Shown: positions 16,479-26,298 of the stretch, piece after piece
Layout: each line of letters starts with the position of its first letter
Numbering within the stretch: the stretch's first letter is position 1
Assembly (NCBI GenBank): GCA_015231915.1
Contig: JADGAR010000025.1
Span: forward strand, 1 to 48,446
Direction of reading: 5' to 3'
Length of the DNA: 48,446 nucleotides
Origin: Magnetococcales bacterium
GTDB taxonomy: Bacteria; Pseudomonadota; Magnetococcia; Magnetococcales; Magnetaquicoccaceae
Made by a program: the position numbers and the translations under genes
The notes under the pieces: model-generated
The model's input: the letters and a program-made list of their open reading frames with translations, nothing else
Told to the model about the DNA's origin: nothing
Databases searched by the model: none

Positions 16479-17101
16479 AGGATGATACGACGATGAATCT
16501 CGTGCCTATGGTGATCGAGACCACCAACCGTGGAGAGCGGGCCTACGACATCTACTCTCGACTCCTCAAGGAAAGGGTGATATTTCTGGTGGGACCGGTC
16601 AATGATCATTCGGCCAATCTGGTCATTGCCCAGCTGTTGTTCCTGGAATCGGAAAATCCGGAAAAGGACATCCACTTCTACATCAACAGCCCCGGAGGAC
16701 TGGTGACCGCCGGTCTGGCGATCTACGACACCATGCAATTCATCCGACCGGATGTCAGCACCCTGTGCATCGGCCAGGCCGCCAGCATGGGTGCCGTGCT
16801 CCTGGCCGCCGGCACCCAGGGCAAGCGGCTGCTGCTGCCGAACTCCCGCGTCATGATCCACCAGCCCTCGGGCGGGTTCCAGGGACAGGCCGAGGACATC
16901 CAGATTCAGGCCAAGGAGATCATGCGCATCCGGGAACGACTGAACGCCATCCTGGCCAAGCACACCGGCCAGTCGGTGCGACGCATTGCCCGCGACGTGG
17001 ACCGGGACTACTTCCTGGAAGCCAAGGAAGCCTGCGATTACGGCCTGGCCGACCGGGTGATCGAACAGCGGGAGCTGCCCAAATCCGATGACGAAGCGTA
17101 A
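16475..17101 (+). CDS. clpP: ATP-dependent Clp protease proteolytic subunit
   Basis: A 208-residue serine protease that forms the two-ring 14-mer degradation chamber used by ClpX. The catalytic triad is S104 (GQAASMGA), H129 (MIHQPSGG) and D178 (DRDYFL). The start overlaps the tig stop. An in-frame ATG at 16493 (MNLVPMVIE) would remove six residues that are probably part of a short propeptide. Either start gives a full enzyme. The clpX gene follows after 30 bases. Confidence 0.98.
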   Translation: MKDDTTMNLVPMVIETTNRGERAYDIYSRLLKERVIFLVGPVNDHSANLVIAQLLFLESENPEKDIHFYINSPGGLVTAGLAIYDTMQFIRPDVSTLCIGQAASMGAVLLAAGTQGKRLLLPNSRVMIHQPSGGFQGQAEDIQIQAKEIMRIRERLNAILAKHTGQSVRRIARDVDRDYFLEAKEACDYGLADRVIEQRELPKSDDEA

Positions 17102-17131
17102 TTCCACTCCAGCAATGACGAGTCAAGATCC

Positions 17132-18406
17132 ATGGCGAAGAAACTGACCGATCCGGGAAACGTCCTGCACTGCTCCTTCTGCGGCAAGACCCAGCATGAG
17201 GTGCGCAAGCTGATCGCGGGACCATCGGTGTTCATCTGCAACGAATGTGTCGAGCTGTGCCGCGACATCATCAAGGAGGAGAAGAGCGACGGCAGCACGC
17301 GCAAACAGCGTCCCGGCATTCCGCCGCCCCGGGAGATCAAGGATATCCTGGACGAATACGTCGTCGGTCAGGAGAAGGCGAAACGGATCCTGTCGGTGGC
17401 GGTGTACAACCACTACAAACGGCTGGAGAGCCAGCAGGGCGGCAACAAGGATGAGGTGGAGATCGCCAAGAGCAATCTTTTGCTCATCGGCCCGACCGGC
17501 TGCGGCAAGACCCTGCTGGCCCAGACCCTGGCGCGCATCCTGGATGTCCCCTTCACCATCACGGACGCCACCACCCTCACCGAGGCCGGCTACGTGGGCG
17601 AGGATGTGGAAAACATCATCCTGCGTCTGCTGCAGGCCGCCGACAACGATGTGGAAAAGGCACAAAGGGGGATCGTCTTCATCGACGAGATTGACAAAAT
17701 CTCCCGCAAGTCGGAAAATCCCTCCATCACCCGTGACGTTTCCGGAGAGGGGGTCCAGCAGGCCCTGCTGAAGATCATCGAAGGGACCATCGCCAGCGTC
17801 CCGCCCCAGGGTGGCCGCAAGCATCCGCAGCAGGAATACCTGCAAGTGGACACCACCAATATCCTCATCATCTGCGGTGGCGCTTTCAATGGTCTCGAAA
17901 AGGTGATCGAACGGCGCTCCAACAAACACCACGGCATCGGCTTCGGCGCGGAAGTGAAAGCCGCCGGCGAGTCGGGCCGCAGGGTGAACGAACTGCTGGC
18001 CATGCTGGAGCCGGAAGATCTGTTGCAGTTCGGTCTGATTCCGGAGTTCGTGGGTCGCCTCCCGGTGATTGCCACCCTGGACGAGCTGGATCAGGACGCG
18101 CTGATCCGGATCATGCGGGAGCCGCGCAACGCCCTGCTCAAGCAGTACGCGAAGCTGTTGGGCATGGAAGGGGTCAAGCTGACCTTCACGGACGAGGCGG
18201 TGCGGGCCGTGGCCAAAAAAGCCATCAAGCACAAGACCGGCGCCCGGGGACTGCGCGCCATTCTGGAAGCGGTCCTTCTGGGAGTGATGTTCGACATCCC
18301 CTCCATTCCCGGCGTCACGGAAGTGGTGATCAACCAGGAGTGCATCGAGAACAAGGCGGAACCGCTCCTCATCTACGAAGAGACCGCCCGCGAGTTGCAG
18401 GCCTGA
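17132..18406 (+). CDS. clpX: ATP-dependent Clp protease ATP-binding subunit ClpX
   Basis: A 424-residue AAA+ unfoldase that recognises tagged substrates and feeds them to ClpP. The N-terminal zinc-binding domain has C14, C17, C36 and C39. Walker A is GPTGCGKT (120-127) and Walker B is in [10 protein letters not shown]. The pore loop and the IGF-type ClpP-contact loop (HGIGFGAEV) are visible. Length and domain order are normal. It lies between clpP and lon on the same strand. Confidence 0.98.
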   Translation: MAKKLTDPGNVLHCSFCGKTQHEVRKLIAGPSVFICNECVELCRDIIKEEKSDGSTRKQRPGIPPPREIKDILDEYVVGQEKAKRILSVAVYNHYKRLESQQGGNKDEVEIAKSNLLLIGPTGCGKTLLAQTLARILDVPFTITDATTLTEAGYVGEDVENIILRLLQAADNDVEKAQRGIVFIDEIDKISRKSENPSITRDVSGEGVQQALLKIIEGTIASVPPQGGRKHPQQEYLQVDTTNILIICGGAFNGLEKVIERRSNKHHGIGFGAEVKAAGESGRRVNELLAMLEPEDLLQFGLIPEFVGRLPVIATLDELDQDALIRIMREPRNALLKQYAKLLGMEGVKLTFTDEAVRAVAKKAIKHKTGARGLRAILEAVLLGVMFDIPSIPGVTEVVINQECIENKAEPLLIYEETARELQA

Positions 18407-18443
18407 CCAGACAATACCTTCAGGGAGCAAGAGTACTACCCCC

Positions 18444-20909
18444 ATGACCAATCCCAAGGATCTGTTCGCTGTCCAGTTGGTGCGTATTCCGGTCTTGCCG
18501 TTGCGAGACATCGTGGTCTTCCCCCATATGATCGTGCCGTTGTTCGTGGGACGGGAACGTTCCATCCGGGCGCTGGATTCGGTGACCGGCAAGGAGGAGA
18601 GTCGTCAGATTCTGCTGGTTGCCCAGAAGAACGCCACCGCCGACAATCCGGAACAGGAGGACATCCACACGATCGGGGTGTTGGGGACGATTCTGCAGGT
18701 GCTGAAGCTGCCGGACGGGACGGTCAAGATCCTGGTGGAAGGGGGTCAGCGGATGCGGATTCACCGCTATCTCCAGAAGGATCCCTATTATCTGGCCGAA
18801 TGCCGCCTGCTGCGCGACGAGCCGTCCGACGACACGGAGAGCGAGGCCCTGATGCGCTCGGTGATCGAGCAGTTCGACACCTACGCCAAGCTGAACAAGA
18901 AGGTGGCCCCGGAAGTGCTCACCACCTTCCAGTCGATCCAGGAAGCGGGTCGGCTGGCGGACATCGTGGCCACCCACGTGGCGCTGAAGGTGGCGGACAA
19001 GCAGGAACTCCTGGAAATCCCCACGGTGAGCGGACGGCTGGAACGGCTGCTGCTGGCGCTGGAACAGGAAGTGGACGTGCTCCAGGTGGAAAAACGGGTG
19101 CGTGGCCGGGTGAAGCGGCAAATGGAGAAGAGCCACCGGGACTACTACCTGAACGAGCAGATGAAGGCGATCCAGAAGGAACTGGGCGACCGGGACGAAG
19201 AAAAAGACGAGATCAACGAATTGACGGAGAAGATCGCCACCGCAGGCATGAGCGAGGAGGCGCGCAAAAAAGCCGAATCGGAATTGAAAAAACTCAAGCA
19301 GATGGCCCCGATGTCCGCCGAGGCCACGGTGGTGCGCAACTACGTGGACTGGCTGGTCAGCCTGCCCTGGAGCAAAACCACGGAGCTGAAACACGACCTG
19401 GAACGGGCCGAGGAGATCCTGGAAGAGGACCACTGGGGCCTGGAAAAGGTCAAGGAACGGATTCTGGAACAGTTGGCGGTGCAGTTGAAGGTGGAGAAGA
19501 TCAAGGGACCGATCCTCTGCCTGGTGGGACCGCCCGGGGTGGGGAAGACCTCCCTGGCCAAGTCGATCGCGCGGGCCTCGGGCCGGGAGTACGTGCGCAT
19601 CTCCCTGGGAGGGATCCGGGACGAGGCGGAGATCCGGGGACACCGCCGCACCTACATCGGCTCGCTGCCCGGCAAGATCATTCAATCGATGAAGAAGGCC
19701 GGCTCGAACAATCCGCTCTTTCTGCTGGACGAGATCGACAAGGTGGGATCCGATTTTCGTGGCGATCCCTCCTCCGCGCTGCTGGAGGTGCTGGATCCGG
19801 AGCAGAACGCCGCCTTCAACGATCACTATCTGGAGGTGGATTACGACCTGTCGAAGGTGATGTTCATCACGACGGCCAACTCTCTCAACATCCCGCGTCC
19901 GCTCCTGGACCGCATGGAGATCATCCGGCTGGCCGGCTACACCGAGCAGGAAAAGCTGCGCATTGCCAGCAAATACCTGATCCCCAAGGAGATGGAGATG
20001 CATGGCCTCAAGGACGGGGAATTTTCCCTCTCCACCGGGGCGTTGCTGGACATCATCCGCTACTACACCCGGGAATCCGGGGTGCGCAATCTGGATCGGG
20101 AGATCGCCAGTCTGTGCCGCAAGTCGGCCAGGGCGATCCTGGCCGACCCGGAGCGTCCCCGCAACGTCATCGGCGCCAAGAGTCTCGCCAAGTACCTCGG
20201 GGTGCGGCGGTACCGCTTCGGACTGGCCGAGGACGAAGACCTGGTGGGGGTGGCCACCGGCCTGGCCTGGACCGAGGTCGGGGGCGAGCTGTTGACCATC
20301 GAAAGCATGCACATCGAGGGCAAGGGCAAGCTGACCATCACCGGCAAGCTGGGTGACGTGATGCAGGAGTCGGCGCAGGCCGCCCTCACCTACGCCCGCT
20401 CCCGGGCCAAGGAGTGGGGGTTGCGCACCGAGGATTTCTTCCAGAAACGGGACATCCACATTCATGTGCCGGAAGGGGCCACGCCCAAGGATGGACCGTC
20501 GGCGGGGATTGCCATGTGCACCGCGCTGGTGAGCGCCCTGCACGGCATACCGGTGCGCAAGGACGTGGCCATGACCGGCGAGATCACCCTGCGGGGCCGG
20601 GTGCTGGTGATCGGCGGTCTCAAGGAGAAGCTGCTGGCCGCCCATCGTGCCGGCGTCAAACACATCATCATCCCGGAGGAAAACGTCAAGGACCTCAAGG
20701 AGATCTCCCTGAGCATTCTCAAGGATCTGGAAATTCATCCGGTCTCCCACATGGACGAGGTCCTGAAGCTGGCCTTGCGGGGCGAGTTGCAGACGGAACA
20801 AGGGGTTGCGCAACAGGAGGCCATGCTGCCCGCGCCCTTGGAAGAGCAGCAGGCCTCGCTGCTGATCAAGCCGGATCCTCCCCTGGAGGCCCCGTCCGTG
20901 ACCCATTGA
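18444..20909 (+). CDS. lon: ATP-dependent protease La (Lon)
   Basis: An 821-residue Lon protease, combining an N-terminal substrate-binding domain (about 10-205), a helical segment, an AAA+ module with Walker A GPPGVGKT (362-369) and a C-terminal Ser-Lys protease domain. The catalytic serine is S686 in [10 protein letters not shown], and the lysine lies about 43 residues later in [18 protein letters not shown]. It degrades damaged and regulatory proteins. The last 30 residues (ATG-rich Pro/Glu/Ala tail, ending APSVTH) extend beyond the usual end and look unstructured. It starts 37 bases after clpX without a strong ribosome binding site and ends before a strong terminator. Confidence 0.98.
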   Translation: MTNPKDLFAVQLVRIPVLPLRDIVVFPHMIVPLFVGRERSIRALDSVTGKEESRQILLVAQKNATADNPEQEDIHTIGVLGTILQVLKLPDGTVKILVEGGQRMRIHRYLQKDPYYLAECRLLRDEPSDDTESEALMRSVIEQFDTYAKLNKKVAPEVLTTFQSIQEAGRLADIVATHVALKVADKQELLEIPTVSGRLERLLLALEQEVDVLQVEKRVRGRVKRQMEKSHRDYYLNEQMKAIQKELGDRDEEKDEINELTEKIATAGMSEEARKKAESELKKLKQMAPMSAEATVVRNYVDWLVSLPWSKTTELKHDLERAEEILEEDHWGLEKVKERILEQLAVQLKVEKIKGPILCLVGPPGVGKTSLAKSIARASGREYVRISLGGIRDEAEIRGHRRTYIGSLPGKIIQSMKKAGSNNPLFLLDEIDKVGSDFRGDPSSALLEVLDPEQNAAFNDHYLEVDYDLSKVMFITTANSLNIPRPLLDRMEIIRLAGYTEQEKLRIASKYLIPKEMEMHGLKDGEFSLSTGALLDIIRYYTRESGVRNLDREIASLCRKSARAILADPERPRNVIGAKSLAKYLGVRRYRFGLAEDEDLVGVATGLAWTEVGGELLTIESMHIEGKGKLTITGKLGDVMQESAQAALTYARSRAKEWGLRTEDFFQKRDIHIHVPEGATPKDGPSAGIAMCTALVSALHGIPVRKDVAMTGEITLRGRVLVIGGLKEKLLAAHRAGVKHIIIPEENVKDLKEISLSILKDLEIHPVSHMDEVLKLALRGELQTEQGVAQQEAMLPAPLEEQQASLLIKPDPPLEAPSVTH

Positions 20910-20924
20910 GGGTTGTGCGCATAC

Positions 20925-20983
20925 CGGTTGCCCGACCTGCGCGCCGCTGTCATGGGCGGCATGGCCGGGCAACCGTTTTTTTT
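20925..20983 (+). terminator. Intrinsic terminator after lon
   Basis: Outer stem CGGTTGCCCG (20925-20934) pairs with CGGGCAACCG (20966-20975). An inner GCCGC/GCGGC stem lies between, and eight T residues follow at 20976-20983. It ends the tig-clpPX-lon unit 16 bases after the lon stop. Confidence 0.9.
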
Positions 20984-21086
20984 GTTCCCTTTGCCCCTTC
21001 TTGCGTGCTTTCGCAGGCTTTCCGCGTGCATGGCTCCCCTCTCGCATGAATAATCGAAAAATGTAAGCTTGCCAGCAGAAAACCGC

Positions 21087-21114
21087 TTGACACCGTAAAA
21101 TCGCAACGTATAGT
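21087..21114 (+). promoter_or_regulatory. Sigma70 promoter of the HU gene
   Basis: A perfect -35 box TTGACA (21087-21092) and a -10 box TATAGT (21109-21114; five of six matches) are spaced by 16 bases. Transcription would start near 21121 and leave a leader of about 74 bases before the TTG start at 21195. Confidence 0.75.
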
Positions 21115-21194
21115 TACCTGCAAATCGCGCAGTACCCCCAAAGGGGTAGTCGCTCCATGCATCCTATGAACGTCAATACAGGGGAGAGAGTCCA

Positions 21195-21581
21195 TTGAAC
21201 AAATCCGAACTCGTCGATTCCGTTGCTGCGGAAGCCAAATTGACAAAAGCCCAAGCCGCTGAAGCCATTGACGCCGTCATCAATGCCATCCAGGCTACAT
21301 TGAAGGCCGGCAATCAGGTGAGTTTGGTTGGATTCGGCTCCTTCATGGTCTCGGAGCGGGCAGCCCGTACCGGTCGCAACCCGCGCACCGGCGTGGAGAT
21401 CAAGATCCCCGCAGCCCGACTGCCGAAGTTCAAGCCCGGCAAGCTCCTCAAGGATGCGGTGGCCGTTCCGAAACCGGCACCTGCCCCGGTGGCGAAACCC
21501 GCTGCCGCCGCAGCGCCGAAAAAGGAGGCCGCCCCCGCCGCCGATGCCAAGAAGCCGGTCGCGGCCAAAAAGAAGAAGTGA
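21195..21581 (+). CDS. HU-family DNA-binding protein with basic C-terminal tail
   Basis: A 128-residue histone-like protein that bends and compacts DNA. Residues 1-90 are a complete HU fold: start MNKSELVDSVAAEAKL, beta-arm with RTGRNPRTGVEIKIPA, and LPKFKPGKLLKDAV. Residues 91-128 are an extra tail rich in Ala, Pro and Lys ending in KKKK, which is not present in standard 90-residue HU. The tail resembles histone H1-like extensions and may add non-specific DNA contacts. The start is a TTG at 21195, placed by the family N-terminus and GGGGAGAG at 21181-21188. It sits in the usual place after lon, but with its own promoter. Confidence 0.93.
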   Translation: MNKSELVDSVAAEAKLTKAQAAEAIDAVINAIQATLKAGNQVSLVGFGSFMVSERAARTGRNPRTGVEIKIPAARLPKFKPGKLLKDAVAVPKPAPAPVAKPAAAAAPKKEAAPAADAKKPVAAKKKK

Positions 21582-21590
21582 ACCCACCCC

Positions 21591-21612
21591 CCGTGCGTTG
21601 CATGACGCACGG
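21591..21612 (+). terminator. Hairpin after the HU gene
   Basis: A perfect 8-bp stem, CCGTGCGT (21591-21598) with ACGCACGG (21605-21612), and a 6-base loop, 10 bases after the HU stop. There is no T-run, so it may be a weak terminator or a transcript-stabilising hairpin before the tRNA gene. Confidence 0.45.
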
Positions 21613-21630
21613 CAGAGGTGGCAGGTGCGC

Positions 21631-21706
21631 GGGCGGGTAGCTCAGCCGGGAGAGCATCGGCTTTACACGCCGAGGGTCACGGGTTCGAACCCTGTTCCGC
21701 CCACCA
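21631..21706 (+). tRNA. tRNA-Val (anticodon TAC)
   Basis: A complete 76-base cloverleaf with encoded CCA end (21704-21706). The acceptor stem GGGCGGG pairs with TCCGCCC (one G-T). The anticodon loop CTTTACACG reads TAC, for valine. The T-arm is ACGGG TTCGAAC CCTGT. Confidence 0.96.
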
Positions 21707-21816
21707 AACCCATTTCGCGACAAACGGCGTAGGCCATGGGCAGGTTTTTTTATCCCAGACTCACGGCAGCCATTGTCTTCCGAATTGGAGAGTGATAGAT
21801 TCGGCCAATACAGCAA

Positions 21817-21893
21817 GGGGGCGTAGTTCAGTCGGTTAGAATGCCGGCCTGTCACGCCGGAGGTCGCGGGTTCGAGCCCCGTCGCTCCCGCCA
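21817..21893 (+). tRNA. tRNA-Asp (anticodon GTC)
   Basis: A complete 77-base cloverleaf with encoded CCA (21891-21893). The acceptor stem GGGGGCG pairs with CGCTCCC (one G-T), and the discriminator is G. The anticodon stem-loop GCCGG CCTGTCACG has anticodon GTC, for aspartate. A terminator follows 15 bases later. Confidence 0.96.
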
Positions 21894-21908
21894 ACTTGAA
21901 GCACAATG

Positions 21909-21953
21909 AACGGGTAAACAACGGTCACAACTGTGCCGATTTACCCGTTTTTT
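21909..21953 (+). terminator. Intrinsic terminator after tRNA-Asp
   Basis: A 10-bp stem, AACGGGTAAA (21909-21918) with TTTACCCGTT (21940-21949), followed by a T-run. It separates the tRNA pair from the ATP citrate lyase genes. Confidence 0.85.
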
Positions 21954-22006
21954 GTTACTGCTTCAGCAATTCAACAGTGTCAATAAAAGAGTGAGGAACC
22001 GCACCG

Positions 22007-23284
22007 ATGCAAATTACTGGCATGAAATGGGGGGCCAAGTTACTCAAGTATGTCGATTTCCCGACCGCTGAGATACTTGGCCCGGAAGCGTCACCGGAAG
22101 AGATCCAGGCCTTGATCGACAAATGGGGTGGCTGCCTGATTAAACCTATTTTCAAGGGTGGAATCGGTAAAAAGGGCAAAGCCGGTCTTGTGGGCAAAGC
22201 GACCGACCTGCGCACCGCCCTCAAGGAAAAGGAACGGCTCTATTTTGCAGAACACACCCATGGAAATCAGTCATCCAAGTCCGAAGGGGTCACTTTTGAG
22301 AGCTTCGTGAAAGCAGAACACGAAATTTATGTCTCCATCACGGACAATACTCAATACCGCGCCCCCACCCTGACCATTACCCACCATGGCGGGATGGACA
22401 TCGAGGAACTGCCCTCCCACCAAATTGCGGTGGTGCCATTTGATCCGTTGACCGGATTGAAGGGCTTTGTCATTTCCAACGCTCTGGACAAGATGAACGC
22501 CCCGAACGAAATCCTCAGCCCCCTGGTGCAAAACATCACCAAGCTGTGGGATCTGTTCAACAATTACGGTATGACCACCCTGGAGATCAATCCGATCCGC
22601 ATCTACCGCGATCCGGTATCGAAACGCCTGATCCCCATGGCCTGCGACTTCAAGTGCGCCTTCGACGGCGACGACCGCAACTCCAAACGCCTCAATCTGC
22701 CGGCCAACCTGGACAACACCAATCTTTCCGAATACGAACTGGAGGTCAATCAGCTGCGGACCTATCAGGGCCAGTCGGACGTGTATGTCATCAATCCCGC
22801 CGGGACCATCACCGCCATGACCTTCGGCGGCGGTGCCAACGCCCTGGTGACCGAACTGCTGGGAGACCGTGCCACCATCTCCTCCGACTTCGGCGGCAAC
22901 CCCCCCTACGCCAAAATGAAGCAGATCAGCGACATCACCTATCGGCACTGGCTGCCGCAAACCAATGTCCTGTTCATCATCGGCGGCAAGGCCAACAACA
23001 CCGACATCTACGAAACGTTCCGCGCCATGGGTGACGGTCTGCGCACCTATTTCAACGAACGCGGCCCCACCCCATTGTTCGTGGTGGTGGGACGCGGCGG
23101 TCCCAATCTCATTCAGGGCATGGGCTACATGAAGGACACCCTCGATTCGCTGGGGTTGCCGCATGCCATGTTCGGTTACGACTCTGCCATGAGCGAAGTG
23201 ATCAACTATGCCCAGGCGGTCGATGAATGGATGAGAAATGGCGGACGGGAAGTGATCGCCAAAAAGCTTGGCGTCAAGAAATAG
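22007..23284 (+). CDS. aclB: ATP citrate lyase, ATP-grasp (small/beta) subunit
   Basis: A 425-residue subunit corresponding to the ATP-grasp and CoA-ligase beta part of ATP citrate lyase. ACL splits citrate to acetyl-CoA and oxaloacetate with ATP and CoA in the reductive TCA cycle. The N-terminal part has the ATP-grasp pattern (GGCLIKPIFKGGIGKKGKAG and later TTLEINPIRI). The C-terminal part is a succinyl-CoA-synthetase-beta-like domain with FTFGGG-type MTFGGGANAL and VVVGRGGPNLIQGMG. The match to human and Chlorobium ACL order is clear by eye. The gene precedes the large subunit by 38 bases and follows a terminator, so aclB-aclA form one unit. The leading G/C content is lower over the first 150 bases than in the rest. 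Confidence 0.9.
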   Translation: MQITGMKWGAKLLKYVDFPTAEILGPEASPEEIQALIDKWGGCLIKPIFKGGIGKKGKAGLVGKATDLRTALKEKERLYFAEHTHGNQSSKSEGVTFESFVKAEHEIYVSITDNTQYRAPTLTITHHGGMDIEELPSHQIAVVPFDPLTGLKGFVISNALDKMNAPNEILSPLVQNITKLWDLFNNYGMTTLEINPIRIYRDPVSKRLIPMACDFKCAFDGDDRNSKRLNLPANLDNTNLSEYELEVNQLRTYQGQSDVYVINPAGTITAMTFGGGANALVTELLGDRATISSDFGGNPPYAKMKQISDITYRHWLPQTNVLFIIGGKANNTDIYETFRAMGDGLRTYFNERGPTPLFVVVGRGGPNLIQGMGYMKDTLDSLGLPHAMFGYDSAMSEVINYAQAVDEWMRNGGREVIAKKLGVKK

Positions 23285-23322
23285 GCCGAATCGTTGAGCA
23301 ACTAACGGGAAAGAGGTATTCC

Positions 23323-26091
23323 ATGCCATCATTTCATACACAGCCCCGTGAAGGGCAAAATTTCATGCTGCCCCGCGGCGAGAAGGAATTTCCCTATTTT
23401 GTGGGCATTCACTCGCTGGCCGACATGGCCACCAAGGAAGACCGGGTATGCGTTCTCAACATCCTGGGAGGCGAAAGCACCACGGTCACGCCGATCAGCC
23501 ATGAGTATTCCGGGGGCAACATCGTCTGCGGCGTGATGCCCGGACGCTCCGGCTCGGTGATGAAGACCAAGGTGGGCGACATCCCGGTCTACAACAACGT
23601 GCTGGAGGCCATCAACGACGGCAAGCGTTTCAACGTGGCCGTGGTCTATGTCCCGCCGGACGGGGTGAAGGACGCGGTGATCGAGGCGGTGCGTGTCAAT
23701 CCCGACCTCAAGAAGGTGGTGATCCTGACGGAAAAGGTGAAGGTGAAGCATGCCCGCATGATCCGGCAGTATTGCCAGTGGCGTGGCGTGGACGTGTTCG
23801 GCGCCAACTGCCTGGGGATCGGCGATGCCCACAACCATGTCCGCATTGGCGGCGCGCTGGGCGGCAACGCCCCGCACGAGTCCCTGGTGCCCGGGTCGAT
23901 TGCCCTTTATTCCAACTCCGGGAACTTCACCACCACCATCGCCACCTATCTGCTGACCGCCGGTTGGGGGACCACGGTCTCCCTCTCCTCCGGCAAGGAT
24001 GTCTACATCCATTTCGCGGCCCCGGAATTCACCCACGCCATGCACAACGACGACCGCTCCAAGGCGGCGGTGATGTACATCGAGCCAGGTGGATATTACG
24101 AGAAGGACCTGGTCTTCCAGAAGCCGGTGGTGGCCTGCGTGGTGGGCCGCTGGAAGGCCAAGCTGACCCGCTCCTGCGGCCATGCCGGGGCCATCGCCGG
24201 TTCCGGCGACGATGCGGCGGCCAAGGAGAGGTGGTTCATGGAGAAGTTCGGGGTCAAGGCGATCTTCACCCCGGAGACTCCCGCCTGCTCGGCAAAGGGC
24301 GCTGTGGTGACCAACATCGCCCACATCCCGCAGGCCATGACCTCGGTCATGATGATGAACGGCATCCGCCCCGACTTCGAGCCGCGGGGCAATCTGGCGC
24401 CCAAGTGCTGGTTCTTCAGCCCGCAGGATATCGAACTGCCCAAGGAGCTGCAATTGCCGGTGGTGGAGGCCCTGGAGCCTTACAACCAGCAGATCGCGGC
24501 GTTGGGCAGGCAGGTTGGTGCGATCTTCCCGCGTCAACCGATGAAGGATTGCTCCGGCGCTTCGCGCATGGACGCGGCCACCCAGGTTTCCCAGCTGCAT
24601 GGGGTGAGCGTTCTGGATGCGGCCACGCATACCCTGGAGGAGAATCTTGTCCTCGCCCTGATCCGCGAGTATCCCAACGCCATGGGCGCGGCCATGGCCA
24701 ACGTGGCCATGAATGCCTTCGTCAACCAGAGCGGCACCACCGGCCTGCTGGCCGCCGATGCGGCGCGGGAGGCGGGGAGCAGCCCCAACGTGGTGCTTTC
24801 CACGGGTGTGGCCATTGTGGGTCCCAACGAGGTGAAGCCGGCCCGTGAAGCGGTGCAGGCGTTCATCGATCTGTTCGGCATGTCGGGCATGACCGATCCG
24901 GCCAATCTCTCCTTCGATCTGCAGCCGGTGTTGGCCAGGGCCTCCCAGGATGGGATCCGGGAGCGTCTGGTGGGCAGCAAGAGTGGCAAACGTGGCAAGG
25001 CCATGCTGACCGCTTTGGAGAATCGGGGTTGCAAGTCTGTGTTTCTGGAGTTCCTCAAGGCCCTGACCGACGGTGTGGATGGCGGGTTGCGGGACAGCAC
25101 GGTGCTGGCGGCCATTTGTTGCCATCTGGGCTGGCGTCCCCTCATGAAGCGGCGTCTGTCGGTGACCACCATGCTGGCCATGCCGTGGCATTTTCGTATT
25201 TTCAGCACCCTGGTCGGGTGCGTGGTGCCTTCGGACAGGCAGGACAAGAAGGCGTTCCAGGGCGTGGATAACGGGGAGTTGATGGACTCCTGGAGCTTCA
25301 CCGAGACCGCGTTTCTGGCGTTGTTGGGTCGGCGTCCCACTGAGGAGGAGTTGTTCGGGTTTTCCGTCTTGGTGGGCTTGCTGGTCACTAATGGTCCGGG
25401 GACCATCTCCGCGCAGGGTCCCAAGGGTGCGGTCAGTGCCGACGGTCCCATGGACCCAGGCCGCATTCAGGTCAACAAGGGCTATATCGGTTTCCTCACC
25501 CACACCGGGTATGCCCACGGCGGCAACGGCTACGAGGCGATCGCGTTTTTGATGGAGCGGTTCAAGGATTCCGGTCTGACCGATCCGGGCAACCCGAATC
25601 ATGGCCTGAATCTGGACGCCATGGCCATGGCCTTCGCCACGGAGTACAAGGCGTACAAGGCCAAGGCCAAATTCGCCGGGAGCATGGATTACGCCAAGAT
25701 CCCGTGCGTCAATCATCCGGTCTTCAAGGGCAAGCCGGAGAACTTCGACCCTCGCGAGGTGTTCGTGGACAATCTCTTCAAGGGGAGAAAGTCCTACAAC
25801 ATCTTCCAGGATTTCTATCATCGTCTGGTGCATGCCTTGTTCAAGAGCGGGATCAGCACCAACGTCTACTGCGTCAACGTGGATGCGGTGATCGCCGTGA
25901 TCCTGCTGAAGATGCTGTGGAAGCCTTATGCGAACGGGGAGATCACCGCCTCCGCCCTGGAGAGCGCCGCGTTCACCACCTTCCTGTTCGGTCGCATGAT
26001 CGGCTCTGCCGCAGAGATCGACGATCACACCAACCGTGGCCGTGACATGGATACCCGTACTGCGGCCAGCGCCTGTTCGTTCGTGTCGTAG
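23323..26091 (+). CDS. aclA: ATP citrate lyase, large (alpha) subunit, enlarged form
   Basis: A 922-residue subunit, about 300 residues longer than the usual AclA of around 610. Residues 1-350 form the CoA-binding and succinyl-CoA-synthetase-alpha part, with the phosphohistidine H287 in CGHAGAI. The C-terminal citrate-synthase-like domain (about 650-922) retains the catalytic histidine H798 (CVNHPVFKG) and aspartate D854 (CVNVDAVIAV). The intervening segment, roughly 420-640, is additional; its pattern (ALIREYPNAMGAAMANVAMN, then STGVAIVGPNEVKPAREAV) looks like a degenerate second citrate-synthase-like copy. In the active domain the TADHG-type motif of ordinary ACL is replaced by TNGPG. ATG 23323 is chosen because the open frame upstream overlaps aclB. 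To my recollection a divergent ACL of this kind is known in Magnetococcus. Confidence 0.9.
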   Translation: MPSFHTQPREGQNFMLPRGEKEFPYFVGIHSLADMATKEDRVCVLNILGGESTTVTPISHEYSGGNIVCGVMPGRSGSVMKTKVGDIPVYNNVLEAINDGKRFNVAVVYVPPDGVKDAVIEAVRVNPDLKKVVILTEKVKVKHARMIRQYCQWRGVDVFGANCLGIGDAHNHVRIGGALGGNAPHESLVPGSIALYSNSGNFTTTIATYLLTAGWGTTVSLSSGKDVYIHFAAPEFTHAMHNDDRSKAAVMYIEPGGYYEKDLVFQKPVVACVVGRWKAKLTRSCGHAGAIAGSGDDAAAKERWFMEKFGVKAIFTPETPACSAKGAVVTNIAHIPQAMTSVMMMNGIRPDFEPRGNLAPKCWFFSPQDIELPKELQLPVVEALEPYNQQIAALGRQVGAIFPRQPMKDCSGASRMDAATQVSQLHGVSVLDAATHTLEENLVLALIREYPNAMGAAMANVAMNAFVNQSGTTGLLAADAAREAGSSPNVVLSTGVAIVGPNEVKPAREAVQAFIDLFGMSGMTDPANLSFDLQPVLARASQDGIRERLVGSKSGKRGKAMLTALENRGCKSVFLEFLKALTDGVDGGLRDSTVLAAICCHLGWRPLMKRRLSVTTMLAMPWHFRIFSTLVGCVVPSDRQDKKAFQGVDNGELMDSWSFTETAFLALLGRRPTEEELFGFSVLVGLLVTNGPGTISAQGPKGAVSADGPMDPGRIQVNKGYIGFLTHTGYAHGGNGYEAIAFLMERFKDSGLTDPGNPNHGLNLDAMAMAFATEYKAYKAKAKFAGSMDYAKIPCVNHPVFKGKPENFDPREVFVDNLFKGRKSYNIFQDFYHRLVHALFKSGISTNVYCVNVDAVIAVILLKMLWKPYANGEITASALESAAFTTFLFGRMIGSAAEIDDHTNRGRDMDTRTAASACSFVS

Positions 26092-26120
26092 TCGTCACCT
26101 CTGACAGGTTGTTTCAAACA

Positions 26121-26148
26121 AAAACGGCCACCGCAAGGTGGCCGTTTT
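26121..26148 (+). terminator. Intrinsic terminator after aclA
   Basis: A perfect 12-bp stem, AAAACGGCCACC (26121-26132) and GGTGGCCGTTTT (26137-26148), with a GCAA tetraloop. The A/T ends make it work in both directions. It lies 29 bases after the aclA stop. The following 150 bases up to the defence module hold nothing I can support. Confidence 0.9.
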
Positions 26149-26298
26149 GCTGCGGAAGAGGGCATGGAGGGTTATTTGAAGGTGTAGGCATAACGCACCT
26201 CTGCCGGGCAGGTGGATGACCTGCGTGAATGGCAGAGAATTGTTGAGGCGTCAAGGGGCAGAGGTCATCAATCATGATGGACTCTGCCTAGCAAAAAA

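Noticed and set aside
18420-21047. Long open frame (875 residues) opposite lon
   Set aside because: Antisense shadow of lon; GC-rich codon bias keeps the frame open.
23329-26028. Long open frame (899 residues) opposite aclA
   Set aside because: Antisense shadow with repeated His/Gly/Gln content and no recognisable domain.
26161-26298. Possible gene remnant on the minus strand ending in EVRYAYTFK
   Set aside because: Only about 30 codons between stops, no start with a ribosome binding site, and no family match I can name.
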